NCBI GenBank assembly: GCA_037141055.1
Contig: JBAXDH010000004.1
Span: 1 to 64,000, forward strand
Source: CAIVAT01 sp037141055
Lineage (GTDB): Bacteria; Bacteroidota; Bacteroidia; Bacteroidales; FEN-979
Direction: 5' to 3'
Length of the DNA: 64,000 nucleotides
Shown: positions 26,694-35,279 of the stretch, in pieces
How positions within the stretch are numbered: position 1 is the stretch's first letter
Layout of the letters: every line of letters starts with the position of its first letter
Program-made: the position numbers and the translations under genes
The notes under the pieces: model-generated
Database searches by the model: none
What the model was told of the DNA's origin: nothing
The model's input: the letters and a program-made list of their open reading frames with translations, nothing else

Positions 26694-27899
26694 CTATTTA
26701 TTAGTTGTTCCGTGTGTTGTATGAATGAAGTTTTTATCAGCTCCCTTGAGTTTAAAAAGCAGGCTGAACATAGTAATGAAAGCACCTGGAAGTTCCTTTA
26801 ATGCCAGTAAAGTGTTCATATTGTAGTATTTTCGTGGAACCGATATGAGGAGGGCAACAATGGTGAGGGACCAAAGAATCATCCATGCCGACAACGGAAT
26901 GGACAGCCACGTGTCCAGTGGAGGAATTACCAGGCGTAAGGCATCGATCAGTAAAAGTGCCGTTATACTTCCTAAATGAATGACCCTGGGGGGCAGGATC
27001 ATCTGGATCAGTTTGTCAAAAAGATCGATGTTCCCTTTGAAAACCAGTTGTTTTAACCCGATGCCAAAATAATTCGTAAAAGATACCAGCTGGGCTGACA
27101 GCCAGCGTTTGCGCTGCTTGGCAAAGATCTCAACTTCCTGCACTTTTTCGTCAAAAACCAGGGCATGATGAAGGTACTCTATTTTAATGCCATTCATGAA
27201 AAGCTTGACCTCCAGTTCTTTGTCTTCGCCGTGAGCTGTGACCTCCAGCATGATCTCTTTATAAAGACCATATTTTAATGCCATTCCTGAGCCAATTAAC
27301 GCGGATGAAAGGCCTAAAACACGATGCCCTTTTCTGAATATATGGTTGTTGATTTCTTCACTTATAGCATCCAGAATGGCAAAACGGGTATTGATATTTT
27401 TAGCCACCCTGTGCCCCTGGACAACCTGATGACCCTGTTCAAATGCCTCGTTGATCCGTTCGAGGAAATCGGGTGCCATAAAATTATCTGCATCAAGAAC
27501 CACCGCGATCTCATAACCAGGGCTTATCAGGGACATTGCATTGTTGAGGGCTTTGGCCTTGGAACTTTTTTCAAACGATACCTCTATGACCTGTACATTC
27601 ATGCTCCTGAGGTCCTTAATAGTCTCCGGCCGGAAAGAATCCGCGATGATGAAGACGTCAAACAGGTTGGCAGGATACGTTTGTTTCAGTGATTCCCGTG
27701 CAGTTTCAACAATAACATTATCTTCCTTATATCCGGGAATCAACACGGCAATTCTTCGGCGTACAGTTACCGTTAACAACTTTGGCCGGTACCTGAAGCC
27801 TCCCGCCAACCCGAAAATGAACAGGTAGCATGTAGTAAACCCCAAATAAATGAATATCAAATATTCTATAGCCTGAAAAATGTAATTTAGAAATAACAT
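26694..27899 (-). CDS. processive-type membrane glycosyltransferase, family 2
   Basis: A 401-residue inner-membrane GT2. One N-terminal helix (IEYLIFIYLGFTTCYLFIFG), then the GT-A domain with IAVLIPGYKEDNVIVETARE, AVVLDADNFMAPDFL and the QRKRWLSAQ motif matching Q(Q/R)xRW of cellulose/hyaluronan-type synthases, followed by three or four C-terminal helices. Its presence suggests that one linkage of the polymer is made in a processive or membrane-coupled way. It follows a GT2 gene after 13 bases. Confidence 0.9.
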   Translation of the reverse strand: MLFLNYIFQAIEYLIFIYLGFTTCYLFIFGLAGGFRYRPKLLTVTVRRRIAVLIPGYKEDNVIVETARESLKQTYPANLFDVFIIADSFRPETIKDLRSMNVQVIEVSFEKSSKAKALNNAMSLISPGYEIAVVLDADNFMAPDFLERINEAFEQGHQVVQGHRVAKNINTRFAILDAISEEINNHIFRKGHRVLGLSSALIGSGMALKYGLYKEIMLEVTAHGEDKELEVKLFMNGIKIEYLHHALVFDEKVQEVEIFAKQRKRWLSAQLVSFTNYFGIGLKQLVFKGNIDLFDKLIQMILPPRVIHLGSITALLLIDALRLVIPPLDTWLSIPLSAWMILWSLTIVALLISVPRKYYNMNTLLALKELPGAFITMFSLLFKLKGADKNFIHTTHGTTNK

Positions 27900-27912
27900 A
27901 TTTGTGCAATTG

Positions 27913-28827
27913 TTAAATTAAGTTATCCCTGCAACTGTTTTTAAAGTTCCATAAGATGCCTTTCAGATAAGCTTTCAGGTGTTCCTGCTGATGCTTCACC
28001 AAAAGGAGAACGGTGTTTTTCGGAAAGGATATGAATGTCTGGAAAAAAAGGCTGAAAAGAAAAGGCAAACCGCGAAAGTTCCTCCTTGCGAACAATAAAC
28101 GGTTCCGGGTCAGGTAGTAAGTGATCAGCGGACTGTTCTTTCCGGTCGATATTGATTCCTTGTGCAGGATAAAACTGGCTGGCTGATAGTAAATTTTATA
28201 ACCTGCCCGCTTGATCATTTCGGCCCAGTCGTGTTCTTCATAGTAAAGGAAAAAGATTTCAGGCATAAGCCCAACCTCGTCGATCACGCGGCGCGGGATC
28301 ATCATTGCTGCACCATGAACTGAATTGGTAGAGGTAAGTTGGTCGAATTCAGGACTGTCAGGTTGCCTGTAACCAACTGCCTTGTTCCGAATTGTCCAGG
28401 GGTTCATGCGTGTAAAACCCGCGTATTGAACTAAGCCGGGCTCCTGAAAGTATTTTATCTTAGGACTTACCGCACCTATCTCCGGTCGGTTTTCAAGCAG
28501 TTCAACCATTGGTTCCATGATGTGTGCAGGAACTTCGGTATCATTGTTCAGGAAAAATAGATATTTGCCTTTTGCAACACGGATCCCCAGGTTATTTCCC
28601 CCTGCAAAACCAAGGTTTTCCTTGCTTTTAATCAGGATGATCCCGGGGTAAAGTTCTTTAATCCTGTCGGGTGTGTCATTGGGCGAAGCGTTGTCAACAA
28701 CAATGATCTCCATGTTCGGATAGCTGATCTTTTGTAATGACTGCAAAAGTTCACAGGTAACGGATGACTGGTTATAATTTACCGTGATGACGGATATCAA
28801 CGGGTATTTGTCTTCTTCAGTTTTCAT
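27913..28827 (-). CDS. glycosyltransferase family 2, rhamnosyltransferase-like
   Basis: A 304-residue GT2 from the ATG at 28827, which overlaps the end of the Wzy-like gene by 11 bases; the open frame continues 46 codons upstream inside that gene but without family similarity. Motifs: LISVITVNYNQSSVTCELLQ, IIVVDNASPNDTPD, ENLGFAGGNNLGIRVAKGKY and LNNDTEVPAHIMEPMV, as in RfbF/WbbL-type rhamnosyltransferases. A later EEHDWAEMIKRAGYKIYY segment is also typical. Confidence 0.9.
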   Translation of the reverse strand: MKTEEDKYPLISVITVNYNQSSVTCELLQSLQKISYPNMEIIVVDNASPNDTPDRIKELYPGIILIKSKENLGFAGGNNLGIRVAKGKYLFFLNNDTEVPAHIMEPMVELLENRPEIGAVSPKIKYFQEPGLVQYAGFTRMNPWTIRNKAVGYRQPDSPEFDQLTSTNSVHGAAMMIPRRVIDEVGLMPEIFFLYYEEHDWAEMIKRAGYKIYYQPASFILHKESISTGKNSPLITYYLTRNRLLFARRNFRGLPFLFSLFFQTFISFPKNTVLLLVKHQQEHLKAYLKGILWNFKNSCRDNLI

Positions 28828-30304
28828 GAGCAACACCATTGATAAGAAGTTTGTTTTCAAGCTCAAGTGTTTCCTCCCGGTCAAATTTAGGGGCAAGGTA
28901 CATAAATGCCATGCAGCTGTATAGTAATACACCAACAGGCATCTGACCGAGCACAGGATTTCCATAAGACGCTGCCATTACTCCAAACATGCCTGCTGTC
29001 ATTGCAATGGTTTCTGTTTTTACAGTATTACTCTTTATTTTAAACATCACAATATACGATATCTTCCCCAGGATATAAAACAGGATACATAAATGCAGGA
29101 TCAAACCGACCATTCCCCCTTCCATCCAGATCATAACATACCAGGAGTCGGTTGGCACTGTTGAAAGAAAAGAGCCAGGATTGTATTTTTGCCCCAGAGT
29201 TCCTGTAGCGCCCAGACCTCCTCCAAAGGGACGGGTTGACAGGTATCCCTTGATCCGTTGCTGGTTGATCAGCCGGGTTTGCAGGGAGGCATCTTCGGGG
29301 TTGAAGGCAGTTCGCATTCTGCGGATGGTACCGTTACCCTGACCAATAAAAGTGTAGTTAAAGAAAACGAAAACCACTAAAAGAACAGATGCTCCAATGA
29401 GCAATATTTTACTGTTTTTACGCAGGATAATGTAAAGGATCAAACCGGCAAACGGAACCGCTATAGCTCCCCTGGTTCCGGAAATCATCATCCCAAAGAT
29501 GCCGAGGAGGGCCACTACCGCATAAAATTTGCTCCTCCAGAAGCTCTTTTCTCCCATTGCGAGGATGCCAAATACAACACCTGCAGTCCCCTGGGCCGCC
29601 CCGAACTGGCCGGCATCGGAAAAGAATGAAAACACCCTGAGTTCACCAAACAGTAAATGCTGGGCTGCCCCTCCCTCATCCAGCCATCGTTGTTCAAAAG
29701 GATCGACACCGATGTACTTTTGTTGAATACCCTTCAGGGTTCCCAGCACTGAAAAAATACCCCAGAGCAGAAAAAAAAAGCGAAGGTCGGACCGTTTGTT
29801 GAAAATGATAAAAATAAGGGGAATTGTGAGTATCATATAAAGGGATATTCCACGCACCGCATAAAACCAGGCCACCCTGCTCCCTGCTTCCGGGTTGACA
29901 AGTTCCATAAGGCAATATCCAAGCCAGATAAGGGCAATCAGGGTCATTTCATTTGCTGCATTACCCCATTCAACCTTCCGGTGAAAAGTTCGAAAAAAAA
30001 GACTCAGATAAGTTAAAACTAAAAGTATGTCGACTGTCAGACCCCATGGGACTACATTGATATAACGGTAAATCCCCAATGCAAAAAAATTAAGGGTGTA
30101 AACCGCGATTAAACCATTCCGGGGGTTATGAAAAATAACAGATACAAAAAAAACAGCCAATGGAATAACCATAAACATCATTCCTGCTATTATTCCCCCG
30201 TCAGCAATTATCAGCGCAATAAAAAAAGAGCATATCAGCATAAAACCGATAACCTCTGGTTTTTTCAGTCTTTCTGCTCCTCTTTTAAGCTCGATTTCGT
30301 TCAT
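28817..30304 (-). CDS. O-antigen ligase/polymerase family membrane protein (Wzy-like)
   Basis: A 495-residue membrane protein with about 11-12 helices and a long extracytoplasmic loop near residues 310-390 (MRTAFNPEDASLQTRLINQ, RPFGGGLGATGTLGQKYNPG), the Wzy_C/O-antigen-ligase pattern with Arg-rich loop. It probably polymerises repeat units delivered by the flippase. Located between the Wzz/BY-kinase-like gene and the GT2 gene. Confidence 0.85.
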   Translation of the reverse strand: MNEIELKRGAERLKKPEVIGFMLICSFFIALIIADGGIIAGMMFMVIPLAVFFVSVIFHNPRNGLIAVYTLNFFALGIYRYINVVPWGLTVDILLVLTYLSLFFRTFHRKVEWGNAANEMTLIALIWLGYCLMELVNPEAGSRVAWFYAVRGISLYMILTIPLIFIIFNKRSDLRFFFLLWGIFSVLGTLKGIQQKYIGVDPFEQRWLDEGGAAQHLLFGELRVFSFFSDAGQFGAAQGTAGVVFGILAMGEKSFWRSKFYAVVALLGIFGMMISGTRGAIAVPFAGLILYIILRKNSKILLIGASVLLVVFVFFNYTFIGQGNGTIRRMRTAFNPEDASLQTRLINQQRIKGYLSTRPFGGGLGATGTLGQKYNPGSFLSTVPTDSWYVMIWMEGGMVGLILHLCILFYILGKISYIVMFKIKSNTVKTETIAMTAGMFGVMAASYGNPVLGQMPVGVLLYSCMAFMYLAPKFDREETLELENKLLINGVAHEN

Positions 30305-30337
30305 GTTTCCCTTTTATGGATCATAGTGAGGAAAATC

Positions 30338-32557
30338 TCAGCTGAGACGTTTGTCATTGAACTGGTTCGTCAATAGTTGCTTTATCTTTAAGCGAATCCA
30401 CGACCTTTTTTTAGGCAATTCTCCAACGAGCGATTCCATCTCTTCGAGTGCAACGCCATTGAGCAATATACGGGGTTTCACCGGATCCGTCACTGCCAGT
30501 ACTTCAGCCAATATATTGGCATCTGCTTTTGACCATGACCGGTTGGCTCTGCAAACCAAAAAGCAATTATTTGCACTTTTAAAAAGATTTACCGGAAATG
30601 ATGAATGCAAAACACCCGGAAATTCGACGAAAATAAATGAGTAGTTATCCCAATCCGGCACTAAATCGGGGGTTTCAAGATTCCGGAAAGAGGAAATCCG
30701 GTAAAAATCCCTGGAAACGACATATTGTGCGATATCAAAATCTGTTTTGTCCATCTGGGGTGCCTCATGGGGACAGAGTAACAGTACTTTATGTCCGATA
30801 CTGCTTAATTGTGCTGCAATTCGTTGCAAAAGGAAACTTTTTCCTTCGTTCTCAAGCGTGCTGAAAGCAATACAACTGACGGGACCTTTTTCTTTTTGAA
30901 TGGTAATTGAATGCAGGATCAGCTTTCGTATTATGGCATCTATGCTTTTCTTTTCAATATAGTCGACATCTATCTTTTTCTTTCTTTTTTTACTGATGAC
31001 AGGGAAAATGCTTTCGACCACCAGACCTGTTTCACTGGTTGCTTTAGCCGCATTTCGAAGGGACGAATCCATCAGGTCAAGTGCAAGGATTGAAAGCAGG
31101 GTTATCAACAACCCGACCAAAGCAGCGGCAATAATCAGCATTTTACGTTTATCGGGTTGCGGATGGGTTGGATAGTTCGGAGGATCAAGGATGGTGTTGG
31201 CTGATGATACTTCAACGCTCTGTTGTTTTAGTTTTGCCAGTCCTAAATTTTTCACGAGCGACATGTATTCATCTTCGGCAATATTGATCTTCCGCTCCAG
31301 CCTTCGCATCATTGCCCCCATGGGTGCATACTGGGAATAGATCACATTGAATTCCTCACGAAGGTTATTCATGGTAATGACCTGGGCATTCGTTCCCTCA
31401 AATTCAATGGTCGCTGAAAGCCAGTCGGAGACGACTGTTTTTTCAGGTACATTTGTTACTCCTCTGGTCTGCTGATACAGGGAGTCCACAACGGCTTTCA
31501 TCCGTGATTTTAATTCAGATGATTTTTGGGTGAGGGACTTGTACGTCGCTGATTCCACCGGGTTTTTTTCTCCTGCATCTGCGATCGGTTGAATGGCTGC
31601 AATGCGCTCATTTACTTTTGACAGCTCAACCCTGAGGCTTAATAATTCCGAGCTGGTCAGCCTCCGCTTGATTTCCGGGGTCAATTTTTTTTCCAACAGG
31701 TCAATAACAGCTTTCGATGCAGAATTTTTCTTGAGCACCTCCTGGTATCCCATCTCGAATTGCTCCTTACGTCCTGCAATAAATGTACTTTGTTCATTAT
31801 AGTTGATTATTTTATTGACCTTGTTGAATTCAAGAAGTTCATCCTCGGCAACCTTCAACCGTTCGACAGACTTATTGACCTCACTTTCAAAATATTCCAC
31901 TGCATTTTCTGACTGGCCGGCTTTCTGAACTTTGTAGGCCTGTTTATATGCCTTTACGAGATATACCAGGGTTTGCTGACATATCCCCGCGTCGTCCGAT
32001 TCATAGGAAAGTTCGATGTTATCGCTGTTTTGTAAACGCTTTACACTGAGTTTTCCCAGGATGGTAGCCGGATTATAATAGCTGTTCTTTACACGGATCA
32101 GGTTGGAAACAAAGTTGTTATTCGAGGACTCCATATATTGTCGCAGACCGGCAAGTGTCTTTTCAAAGTCACCCTGAACTATTAGCTTTTTTACATCCGC
32201 AGGAACATTCTTCATGATTTCATCATAATGGTTCTGCTGTATAATTCCCGGATCGGCCTTTTTAAGTATCAGGTGACTCGCAAACAGCGAAAGTCCTGTC
32301 GTTTCAAGTGTTGTATTCGATTTGATGATGCCCATCAGGTTATCGAACTGGGTGGTGACTGTATTAAAAGTAAATCCCGTCAAATCAACGGAATTGCCAG
32401 TGGCGAGGCTGGTAAAGACAGTAGTCTGCGATTTGTATGTTAGTGGTTCATTCCTGGTAAAAATAAATACCGTAACGGCCAGGATGAAGGGAACAGACAG
32501 AATTAGAAAAATATGCCGCAGAAGAAGCCGGACAAAAAACACTAGGGAGAACTTCAT
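30338..32557 (-). CDS. polysaccharide co-polymerase, Wzz-type with degenerate BY-kinase-like domain
   Basis: A 739-residue inner-membrane protein. The N-terminal helix (RHIFLILSVPFILAVTVFIF) and a second near residue 500 bracket a long periplasmic coiled-coil region, as in Wzz/GumC chain-length regulators; DPPNYPTHPQPDKRKM is the proline-rich segment before the second helix. The cytoplasmic C-terminal part (from about 540) resembles bacterial tyrosine kinases: STLENEGKSFLL at 566 keeps the Walker A GKS, but Walker A' reads KVLLLCPHEAP without Asp and Walker B reads FIFVEFPG with Glu for Asp. The C-terminal tail has no tyrosine cluster. It likely controls chain length and may not be an active kinase. 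Confidence 0.87.
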   Translation of the reverse strand: MKFSLVFFVRLLLRHIFLILSVPFILAVTVFIFTRNEPLTYKSQTTVFTSLATGNSVDLTGFTFNTVTTQFDNLMGIIKSNTTLETTGLSLFASHLILKKADPGIIQQNHYDEIMKNVPADVKKLIVQGDFEKTLAGLRQYMESSNNNFVSNLIRVKNSYYNPATILGKLSVKRLQNSDNIELSYESDDAGICQQTLVYLVKAYKQAYKVQKAGQSENAVEYFESEVNKSVERLKVAEDELLEFNKVNKIINYNEQSTFIAGRKEQFEMGYQEVLKKNSASKAVIDLLEKKLTPEIKRRLTSSELLSLRVELSKVNERIAAIQPIADAGEKNPVESATYKSLTQKSSELKSRMKAVVDSLYQQTRGVTNVPEKTVVSDWLSATIEFEGTNAQVITMNNLREEFNVIYSQYAPMGAMMRRLERKINIAEDEYMSLVKNLGLAKLKQQSVEVSSANTILDPPNYPTHPQPDKRKMLIIAAALVGLLITLLSILALDLMDSSLRNAAKATSETGLVVESIFPVISKKRKKKIDVDYIEKKSIDAIIRKLILHSITIQKEKGPVSCIAFSTLENEGKSFLLQRIAAQLSSIGHKVLLLCPHEAPQMDKTDFDIAQYVVSRDFYRISSFRNLETPDLVPDWDNYSFIFVEFPGVLHSSFPVNLFKSANNCFLVCRANRSWSKADANILAEVLAVTDPVKPRILLNGVALEEMESLVGELPKKRSWIRLKIKQLLTNQFNDKRLS

Positions 32558-32584
32558 TACAGGGTAAATTTGGTTGTTTTTTGT

Positions 32585-33406
32585 TTACCTGATTCGAAAA
32601 CCAATTATTTCTTCGAGTAACCACAAGGCTTTTTGAAAATCATACCGGGCTTTGCTCAAATCAATCTTCGCCATCGAATAGGATATCCTCAATGAGGAGG
32701 TCTCAGAAACAGAAATCTGGTTGCTCATAAAATCCTTTTCTGCATTTTCCATGATGATGGTCTGATCATCAAAATTTTCAAATAGAATTTTATAGCTCTC
32801 ATAGCTATTCATCAGGTTGTTATAGCGATTATAAACTTCTTCCCTGAGTTGTTTTATCAGCAGTTGTTTATTGCTTTGAGTTTGTTCTTGTTCAATTTTC
32901 GCCACCTTATAATCATAATGGTCGAAAAATGAGATGACGGGAATTTTAAGGGTCAGACCGAATGAATACCGGGCCTGGGCACTGGCGGAGCTGGTCGGCT
33001 GAACGGGGGATACGGTACTGTTGTTTATGTCATAAAACTGCCCATAAGAGAAGATGCCCCCTGCATTAATGATATCTTTGGTCCATTCACTTCTTGCATG
33101 TTTTATATCCAGGTTGCTCTTCTGAAGACTTAAATTCTGTACCTTGATTATAGGAGCATGTGTAATGGCAGAATCGATAAGTGTTTCAATGGATGGAATC
33201 CGTAATAAAAAACTATCTGCTTCAAGAACAGACGGCAAAACGGTGGGGATGGAATCAGGCAGGTTTGATTGTGCCATGGATTGAATGGAGAGAAAAAGAA
33301 AAACCAGGCATGAAAACAGGCAAGGGTGAAATCTTTCAGGCGATTTTATCCCCTGCAAGCGCATTTTCAATTTATATTGTTTAGAAAGAAAATTCGTAGT
33401 TTTCAT
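32585..33406 (-). CDS. TolC-family outer-membrane efflux-like protein, half-length
   Basis: A 273-residue secreted protein with a signal sequence (FSCLVFLFLSIQSMAQ; an inner ATG at codon 15 would give a shorter n-region). From residue 70 it shows one outer-membrane-efflux repeat: IETLIDSAITHAPIIKVQNL, a helical region and a beta segment, then ISVSETSSLRISYSMAKIDL and a final helix. Full TolC proteins have two such repeats and 420-490 residues, so this is half-size. No Wza-like export protein is found in the run, so it may help export the polymer through the outer membrane. Confidence 0.72.
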   Translation of the reverse strand: MKTTNFLSKQYKLKMRLQGIKSPERFHPCLFSCLVFLFLSIQSMAQSNLPDSIPTVLPSVLEADSFLLRIPSIETLIDSAITHAPIIKVQNLSLQKSNLDIKHARSEWTKDIINAGGIFSYGQFYDINNSTVSPVQPTSSASAQARYSFGLTLKIPVISFFDHYDYKVAKIEQEQTQSNKQLLIKQLREEVYNRYNNLMNSYESYKILFENFDDQTIIMENAEKDFMSNQISVSETSSLRISYSMAKIDLSKARYDFQKALWLLEEIIGFRIR

Positions 33407-33425
33407 ATCATCAATGAGATGTAAA

Positions 33426-34667
33426 TTAAACCGGGTCTTTCTGGAAAAGTGCAGGAAAGGTCCTAAGTATCAGTTTCAGGTCATACCAGAATGAGTAGTT
33501 GTTTCTGGCAAAATGGTCGGCATATTCATTATCATAGCGATGCCGCTCGCTTTCGGACATGATGCCACCTTTGCCACGCAATTCAACCTGCCACAGGCCG
33601 GTGATACCAGCGGGCGCAAGAAACCGCTTTGCAATCTCATCGTTGGTCAGTTTTTTTCCCTCATAAACTGGCAGTGGCCGGTTCCCGACAATCGACATAT
33701 CCCCCTTGATGACATTGATCAGTTGCGGGAGTTCGTCGATACTTGTATTTCTGATAAACTTCCCGACTCTGGTCACCCTGGGGTCATTGGAGATTTTAAT
33801 GAAAGTCGGTTTTGACTTATCGATTTTTGCTTTCTGTGCTGTGTACCAATTATCACAGATCTCATGGGAACCGATGTAACGAAGTTCCGAACAGGTTGTT
33901 CCGTCTGTTCTTTTGGCACATTCAGGGCAGGGCTCGCTGAAATCAATTTCAGAAATGGTTGCAGCGGATGCATATTGATTTTTATCTTTGGCAAGGTTGC
34001 TGAGTTGCTTGTCCGATCCGACCCTCATCGACCGCAACTTGTAGAACAGAAATGGGTCCAATCCTGTGCCCATCCGTTCAGAGGTATAATAGATTTTACC
34101 TTTTCCTTTCGACTCGATGAAGATTGCGGCGGCAACAGCCAGCAACAGGGGAGAGAGGCATATCAGCGCCAGCGATGCAACCACGATGTCAAATAGTTTT
34201 TTAACCAGGGGCATGTGATATTCTCCGACCACTATCCCTATTTTCCTGTAATTGATCAGGTCATGAATGCGCGTCACGATGCCGTCAATATCAGTAAGCG
34301 GTAATATGTAGAAATCGTCTATTGCCTGTTTGTAGGCTCTTTTTTCCTGGTTCCACGCCCGTTTATAGACAGATTCCTGGAATTCATTGCATAATAAAAT
34401 GAATGAAACATATTTGAATTTCTGATCTCCTCTGACAAGGTCGTTTCGCAGGAGGTCATGCATTCCAAAGCCATCACCCCCGGCCAGGTTCAATTCGCAA
34501 AGAATTGCATTCGGTTTATTTCCTGCCCTGAGGTAGGCGGTTGCGGCCATCGCATCAATCTTATGGGTGAGCGATATCCCGGGATGGGCGTTCAATGCAT
34601 TAATTTCATCCGCAGAATTGCCAATATAAAGTATCGATATTTGTCCCATGGTTAACAAATTATTCAT
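33426..34667 (-). CDS. polyprenyl-phosphate sugar transferase with N-terminal receiver-like domain
   Basis: Initiating transferase that moves a hexose-1-phosphate to undecaprenyl phosphate. Start taken as the ATG at 34667 (413 residues); a GTG at 34685 overlaps the upstream gene. Residues 1-140 look like a receiver fold (SILYIGNSADEINAL, AILCELNLAGGDGFGMHDLL), but the acidic pair is absent and the phospho-acceptor is Glu. The catalytic domain begins MPLVKKLFDIVVASLALICL and includes FYKLRSMRVG, NDPRVTRVGKFIRNTSIDEL and GDMSIVGNRPLP. Between them is an insert of about 60 residues with CPECAKRTDGTTC and a later Cys, a possible metal site. It is the second gene of the operon. Confidence 0.85.
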   Translation of the reverse strand: MNNLLTMGQISILYIGNSADEINALNAHPGISLTHKIDAMAATAYLRAGNKPNAILCELNLAGGDGFGMHDLLRNDLVRGDQKFKYVSFILLCNEFQESVYKRAWNQEKRAYKQAIDDFYILPLTDIDGIVTRIHDLINYRKIGIVVGEYHMPLVKKLFDIVVASLALICLSPLLLAVAAAIFIESKGKGKIYYTSERMGTGLDPFLFYKLRSMRVGSDKQLSNLAKDKNQYASAATISEIDFSEPCPECAKRTDGTTCSELRYIGSHEICDNWYTAQKAKIDKSKPTFIKISNDPRVTRVGKFIRNTSIDELPQLINVIKGDMSIVGNRPLPVYEGKKLTNDEIAKRFLAPAGITGLWQVELRGKGGIMSESERHRYDNEYADHFARNNYSFWYDLKLILRTFPALFQKDPV

Positions 34668-34678
34668 AAAACCATTGC

Positions 34679-35074
34679 TTACCACTTGATTGCATAGTGA
34701 ATCGGGTCAAGATTTTTCTTCACCAGCTCAGTGAGTTCGACCGGGCTGAAGGGTTTCGTCAGATAATCCTGTGCACCTGCCTGGTAGCATCTTACGCGGT
34801 CTTCACTTTTTTCACTGGCGCCAGACAGCATGATTACAGGAGTGTGTTTGGTAAAACCCCTTTTCCGAAGCATCGTAAGAAAGTCATAGCCGTCCATGTT
34901 TGGCATTTGAATGTCGGAAATGATCAGGTCGGGGAGGTTTTCCTCGAGCCATTCGAGCGCTTCCTTTCCGTCCTTTTTGGCCACAACATCATAATTTTTT
35001 GATAGAAATTTTTCCAGCAGCAAACGCATGGTTTGCTCATCGTCGATAATCAGAATCTTGTGTCTCATATACAA
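34679..35074 (-). CDS. single-domain response regulator (CheY-like)
   Basis: A 131-residue stand-alone receiver: ILIIDDEQTMRLLLEKF, phospho-acceptor Asp54 in IISDIQMPNMDGYDFL, switch Ser in VIMLSGASEK and Lys in DYLTKPFSPVEL. There is no output domain. It is the first gene of the EPS operon, 12 bases ahead of the sugar transferase that carries a pseudo-receiver, suggesting protein-protein control of polysaccharide synthesis. Confidence 0.92.
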   Translation of the reverse strand: MYMRHKILIIDDEQTMRLLLEKFLSKNYDVVAKKDGKEALEWLEENLPDLIISDIQMPNMDGYDFLTMLRKRGFTKHTPVIMLSGASEKSEDRVRCYQAGAQDYLTKPFSPVELTELVKKNLDPIHYAIKW

Positions 35075-35141
35075 AAGAAATATTGCAATAAATTGTGATA
35101 CTTAATTGGTCTCCATGCTTCAAATTACTCGAAAATATTTA

Positions 35142-35149
35142 CAAAGATA
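35142..35149 (-). promoter_or_regulatory. -7 promoter element of the EPS operon
   Basis: Minus strand reads TATCTTTG, an exact TAnnTTTG match, 68 bases upstream of the response-regulator start. It is the only such element found before the 13-gene run. No -33 TTTG at standard spacing. Confidence 0.5.
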
Positions 35150-35228
35150 CACTATTCAAAAATATGAATTATTATCCAATGTAAGGTACAGGATAAGTGA
35201 ATTGATTTAATAATAATTACTTATTTTA

Positions 35229-35249
35229 TTGTAGGTGTTTGCCCTACAA
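35229..35249. repeat. Inverted repeat between hydE and the EPS operon
   Basis: TTGTAGG and CCTACAA form a perfect 7-bp stem with a 7-base loop, 31 bases past the hydE stop. No T-tract follows on either strand, so it is not a standard intrinsic terminator; it could be an operator or a weak 3' hairpin. Confidence 0.35.
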
Positions 35250-35279
35250 GGGGCGAGTCTGAATGAGTCAGCCTAACAT

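Noticed and set aside
35229..35249. Terminator of hydE
   Set aside because: The 7-bp stem lacks a T-tract on the minus strand, so it was kept only as an inverted repeat.
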